DNA from: Xestospongia bergquistia
Lineage: Eukaryota; Porifera; Demospongiae; Haplosclerida; Petrosiidae
Assembly: GCA_963965975.1 (NCBI GenBank)
Contig: OZ014414.1
Location: forward strand, 6,423,501-6,487,500
Length of the DNA: 64,000 nt
Direction of reading: 5' to 3'
Shown: in pieces, positions 59,120-64,000 of the stretch
Position numbering within the stretch: position 1 is the stretch's first letter
Layout: each line of letters begins with the position of its first letter
Notes under the pieces: generated by a model
What the model was told of the DNA's origin: nothing
Database searches by the model: none
Seen by the model: only the letters and a program-made list of their open reading frames with translations
Program-made: the position numbers and the translations under genes

Positions 59120-62100
59120 TGTCTTTTAAGAAGTTATTAGAAGAGAAACCAACACTTGATGAATTATGTGAACATATTCGTATTGGCAGTAAATGGTATC
59201 AGTTTGGAATTCTGCTTAAACTTGATTCAAAGAAGCTGGATGATATTCACAGACAACCTGATGATTCTACTTTCAAAACATTAAAAATGTTTGAGTTATG
59301 GTTAGATACTAACCCTCATTCCACCAGAAGACAAGTTATAGATTTTTTAAGGAAAGAAGTCATCGAAGAAAACACTATTGCTCATGACTATGAGCTGGTA
59401 GTATTAAGGAAATGTTGCATCTCTGCTGGTGAGTGAATCTTATTGATAAATAAAATGTGTGTCATTGTTTTTTTACAGGAATAGACATCATAGCTACTGA
59501 AGCAATTATTATTCTTTGGCACCATAATGATACACTGTCACAGTGTCTGATTAATCCTGTAAAAGTGTCCCAGTTCTTATTTAGTGAGAGATGTATCAAT
59601 GAAGAAACACTTGATGTAATGGAGACAATGGAGGGTATTCTGGATGAGAAGAAAACAACTCTGTTATCTGCTTTACTTACAGCAGTATCTTCAGATCCCA
59701 ATAAGTTGAAGATGTTAGGTAAAATACTGTCCAAGTTTGAGGAGACGAAAGTTCTATCTGAAAGAATTATCAGTGAACATAGTGAGAGAACATTATTTTT
59801 TAAAATTTATTTTGACATTTAATTATTAAAAGGTCAAAAATTTCCTGATGACCAAAAAACAATAGCTGGAGTTCAAGAGGCAGCAATGACAAGTTATAGT
59901 AGTCTTGAAGATCATGCCAGCAACATTTTACGTTGTCATTATGGTACTCTCTCTCAAATTCTTCAATATCCAGTTCAAGTAGCAGAACTACTTCATGGAG
60001 AGGGAGTCATTTCAGATGCTACAATAACTGTTTCTACTGATCCATTAATGTCACTACTAAAAGCTATACGTGGTGCTGTTCATAGAAACTTTCGGAACCT
60101 AAAAGTGTTTGCCAGTGTACTTCAAAGATTCCCTGATAATATACAATTAGGTGATGTCATAATGAATGACTATAGTAGGTTTTAAAGTTGATTATGTAAT
60201 GTAATTTTAAAATAATTATTTCTAACATTTTAGAGCAGTCATTTGAAGACAGAACAAAACAAAATAAACCACTATTCAGTGAAGGTATATTTTTAGTATA
60301 AATTTTATTATCCTGTTATATCTCTTACTGTAGTATCTACTCATAGTCTGTCTTGTGTAAGCAATGAGTCAGTTCAAGGTAATATGTAGAATCTCCTTTA
60401 TATTCATCTAATAATATTTCCTATGTCATAGATGGGATTTTTGTTCCACGAAGTATGAGTCCCATGTTCCATTCTATGAGAGTAAAATTTGGAACAACTT
60501 TCAACAAAATTCGAAATGTGATTAAAGAGACATCTATAACTTCTGAAAACTTGAAGATATTTCTCCGAGATTGTTATCCTGACCTCACCCCTCAGTTAGC
60601 ACGTCCTAGCACCTATACACTTGATGATGTACTAGAAATTGTAAAAGTAAAATGTACATTGATTGACATCAACATTTTAAAAGCTATTGCTGAGCAATTC
60701 AATGTTGAAAAAGCTGATGTTCACATTAAAGTTTACGAAGATGCTATAGAGGAGTTTTGTTGTATTGTAACAGCTCGTCTAAGCCTCCAGGAATCTTTCG
60801 TAGTATCCAACATTTCTCCTCTAAAATGTGAGACTGCTAAGTTTGTACTTGAATGGGATCCTGACAAAACTTCACTGACTGACATCAAAAACCTTTTGTC
60901 AGTTGCCTTTGAACGATTAAATAAAAGAGTTAAAGTAATTATTGTGACTGAGGGTAACTCCATCATTGTGACCTGTACCTTTCCACTCAGTCTGACAACT
61001 TTACTTATTGCCAAAGCTCAGGAGACTCTTGAATCAATGAAGAGGAGAGGATTGCTCCAACTTATAATTGGTTATTGTACCATTTATGATAAACATCAAA
61101 GAGATATGGCAAGTGATGAGTAGTATTAGACAACAGTTACAACATGTCTTGTTTATTAATATATAGGAGATTGGAGCTATTGTAGAAGAGAATACAAAGG
61201 AGATGAGAAGTCAACTGGAACTAGAACAAACCATCCACAAAAAGATGACTATGCAAATATCATCTATTGTCAGACAAAATGAAGGTATACTCTGTACAAC
61301 TTACTGTTTTATAGCTGTCTAATGTATGATATATTTGATTTATAATTTAATGTTCCTTTATATAGAAACAAGAGAATTAAAAGAAAAGACAATTAAAGAT
61401 TTGACATTGCTTGTGAAAACAAAGGAAGGTAATATAATACAACAGCATATCCAATGTTGTCATTAATTTATATAATAATATATTTGTGATCAATTTTCTT
61501 CTTATTTTAAATAAAGCTATTGAGAAGAATATACTGTCAGTGTCTACTGAGAGACAGAAAGAACTAGAGACACTACAAGAAATAATAACATCATTGACTT
61601 TACAACTAAGGGAGAGAGACCAACAGATTGAAGAGTTAGGTAAGAAGTGTTAATCACTTCTCATTACATGACATTGTTACTAGATCTAACATTCATACTA
61701 AAGGTTAGTAGACCAGTAACTAATCAAGGGTTTGAGGACATCCAAAGACAGCAAAGTCAGGAAGAGACACGACATACCGCTGAAACTACAGGTAGTACTA
61801 TTCAATATAATATATAGTTATTCTTATGATATTCCTGCAGAATCTCTACCAATATCAGAGTTAAAAGATCAGTTAAAGGGTTCAGTTGAGGATAAAAAAT
61901 ACAATTCGTTATGTCATCCAAGTAGGTTATATAGCATTTTGTATTATTATAACAAAGTAAAAAGAATTTTTATTAATGTAACTTATAAATACAATCCATT
62001 AGATTCTTCTGTATTAGTATCATTACAGTAATTATTTTGTCTACTAAGTAAATGTACTGAATGGTGTCAAAATTCAGTCATAATAATATTATTACTACCA

Positions 62101-63382
62101 CAAAGTCGTGATCATAGTGTTGTCAGTAATAGTATATTGATAATTCTTAAATCATAATTATTAAAATTATGAATGATGTTGGCTTATCCTAATGTAAATG
62201 CCTTTATCAATAGAGTCTCCACATGACATATTGAAGTATTCTGATGATGAAGAGTCAGAAAATAAAGAGTCAAAGAAAAGTATGTATCTTCGAATATATG
62301 CCATTGTTATTGCTTTGTCAAATGCAAACAAAATCATCCTATAATTGTGATGTTAACAGTTACTTCTTAATAGCAATAGACTTTTCTCATAACTTAAGAC
62401 AATGACCTCTAAGGTTTGCAAAAGATGCTATGAAAGATGGTTGCTTCTTATATGCAGTCTATTGCTATCAAAAAAAAAAAGTTTGTAAACAGGTTTTCAT
62501 CATCAATGTGCAGTCTGTGTATTGTCATGTGTTATAGTATATATTACTATGTGTGTACTATATAATATATACTAACTCTGTTTTAAAACAGGAGAGATTG
62601 GTACTGTTCACTGGAGAGATTATGACAATAGTGTTGAACTCATTGAACCAAGTGTCATACAATGTGAAGACGTTATAAGTAAATTGATAAAAGAACGACA
62701 AACAGGAAGAGAATGGAGTATTGATCTCAACTCATCATCTCCTGAAAGTACTGCAATTATTATAAACAATCTTAATGAGTGCACAGTGTGGAGACTTGAT
62801 ATAGTGAATACTTCATTGGACAGTAAGTGTGTATCCATATTGTCGGAGATACTAAAAACTAATAAAACAATAAAGAGAGTACTGCTGCAGTTCTCTTCAC
62901 TTACTGGTGGTATCAAACAAGTCAGTGATAGCCTCTTTTATAATAAAACACTTCAGGAGTTAGTGTTATATAACATTACTTGTATCACAGATGAAGATAT
63001 GACTCACTTATCTACTATGTTATCAAGTAATACAACTTTAAAAGAACTACATCTCTACAACTGTAACATCACTGATAATGGACTCCAATATATCTGTGAA
63101 GGACTTACTAAAAACCAAACATTGAGTACGTTGAACATCAGAGATAATCATCAGATTACTTCAGTTAGTACCAGTACAATAGCAGATCTAATTAAAACAA
63201 CATCACTGAGAAGACTAGATCTCGACAATACTTCACTGAATAATGATGATATAAAGACAATATGTATATCGCTTACTAATAATACTACAATACGGACACT
63301 ATACTTATCAAGACAACATGAAGAGTATTGTAAGAAGTTAGACAGCTATCAAGTTATTAAAGACAGACTTAAGTTCTGGTAA
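59119..63382 (+). CDS. Death-domain/CARD-like/coiled-coil/LRR protein, copy 5 (13 exons)
   Basis: Exons: 59119-59428, 59479-59781, 59833-60174, 60234-60284, 60334-60378, 60432-61108, 61167-61284, 61366-61428, 61517-61639, 61684-61791, 61841-61921, 62214-62279, 62592-63382. They total 3,078 nt, 1,025 residues, in phase throughout. Domains: a death domain (1-100, KWYQFGILLKLDSKKL); CARD-like domains (104-204 and 205-318, ILRCHYGTLSQILQYPVQVA); two short linker exons; the module (351-576, GNSIIVTCTFPLSLTTLL); coiled coils (577-677); an acidic linker; and LRRs (763-1025, ending EEYCKKLDSYQVIKDRL). The ATG at 59119 straddles the end of the hAT element. The ancestral start was ATG 57717 (MAAINLSF), now cut off. 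The module exon uses a GC donor (ATG/GCAAGT at 61109). The gene may be silent without its promoter, although the frame is fully open. Confidence 0.82.
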
Positions 63383-64000
63383 TAGTAAGTAGTTGGTTGT
63401 TTATGTCTAATTTTTCTTCATTGTCTCTTCTTTATTAACAGTTATTTTCACTAACAAATGTAGTAAAAAATTAAAATGGAACAGTTCACTTACTTCTCTA
63501 GCTTTGCACATTTTTGGCTGAGAAATTACTTTGGGAGTGGCCTTATTTTAACCCCTTTCATGGAGATTAGTTTGCTGATTCTTAACTTTCTAAGTGCTTT
63601 ACATTTTCATCCATATACTGTCAATCTTACAACACTATTACTTCAGAGATAATCACTACTGGAACACCACCTGCTATTGCAAAAGTCACTATTTTGTATC
63701 TAAATAAGTTATTGTCTTAATTAAAGGGTCATCCCTTTTACATTTTCAGGCCATCAGTTAATTCATGAGTATGAAATTGATGGTTTGAGTTACTGATGGT
63801 ATTACTATTAAAGAGAAAGACACTGTTTATTTTAATACAGTAAAGTACAAGTTAGTACTAAGGTTTGTATATGATAGTGCAATCTAGTTAGATAAAGCTT
63901 CATTTATTTAAAGATGAAGATAAGGAAGAAACTAAAAAAGTCTCTAACTTCTTAACATGGCCATCTGGCATCTCAAGTCAGATAAGGCTCTAGACGCTAA
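63383..64000. other. 3' flank of copy 5
   Basis: The first about 40 bp (TAGTAAGTAGTTGGTTGTTT) matches the sequence just beyond the stop of copies 2 and 3. Beyond that, no gene, repeat or RNA is recognised. Confidence 0.5.

Overview
The window is strongly AT-rich animal DNA. It has short spliced exons (GT..AG introns, many only 44-80 bp), almost no long open frames and a dense load of DNA-transposon remnants. The gene content (tandem death-domain/LRR genes, a receptor tyrosine kinase with FN3 repeats, fibrinogen-like secreted proteins) and the protein style suggest a demosponge, most like Amphimedon queenslandica. The species is an inference from family content, not a database match.

Layout. 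(1) 0.7-9.7 kb, + strand: four tandem copies and one scrap of a secreted, Cys-rich fibrinogen-related family, every one broken by frameshifts or stops. (2) 9.9-14.7 kb, + strand: a decayed member of a five-copy family whose products join a death domain, two CARD-like helical domains, an uncharacterised module of about 225 residues, coiled coils and C-terminal leucine-rich repeats. (3) 16.2-22.8 kb: remnants of RFC3, an SLC2/MFS sugar transporter and a PD-(D/E)xK-like protein, with palindromes, tandem repeats and a hAT-type MITE. (4) 23.1-31.5 kb, - strand: an intact 16-exon member of the death-domain/LRR family. (5) 32.4-37.2 kb, + strand: a receptor tyrosine kinase pseudogene. (6) 38.3-44.6 kb, - strand: an intact 12-exon family member. 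(7) 44.8-49.1 kb: a near-perfect 566-bp inverted repeat around a decayed Ser/Pro-rich gene, then a MULE-like transposon with FLYWCH finger. (8) 52.1-54.8 kb, - strand: a mosaic broken family member interrupted by a TA-flanked transposon. (9) 55.9-57.6 kb: RTK ectodomain scraps and an unresolved minus-strand gene. (10) 57.7-63.4 kb, + strand: a hAT transposon inside the first exon of the fifth family member, which otherwise reads through 13 exons.

For the three intact family members I joined exons by hand at consensus splice sites. Reading phase is kept at every junction and the summed lengths are exact multiples of three (3,399, 3,141 and 3,078 nt). The family has no NACHT/Walker A segment. 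Known death/CARD folds with LRRs suggest intracellular adaptor or receptor roles in innate immune or cell-death signalling, but that role is inferred. The cluster is evolving by tandem duplication in both orientations, swapping of the N-terminal domain, exon-by-exon mosaicism and transposon insertion. Hand-read coordinates may be off by one or two bases.
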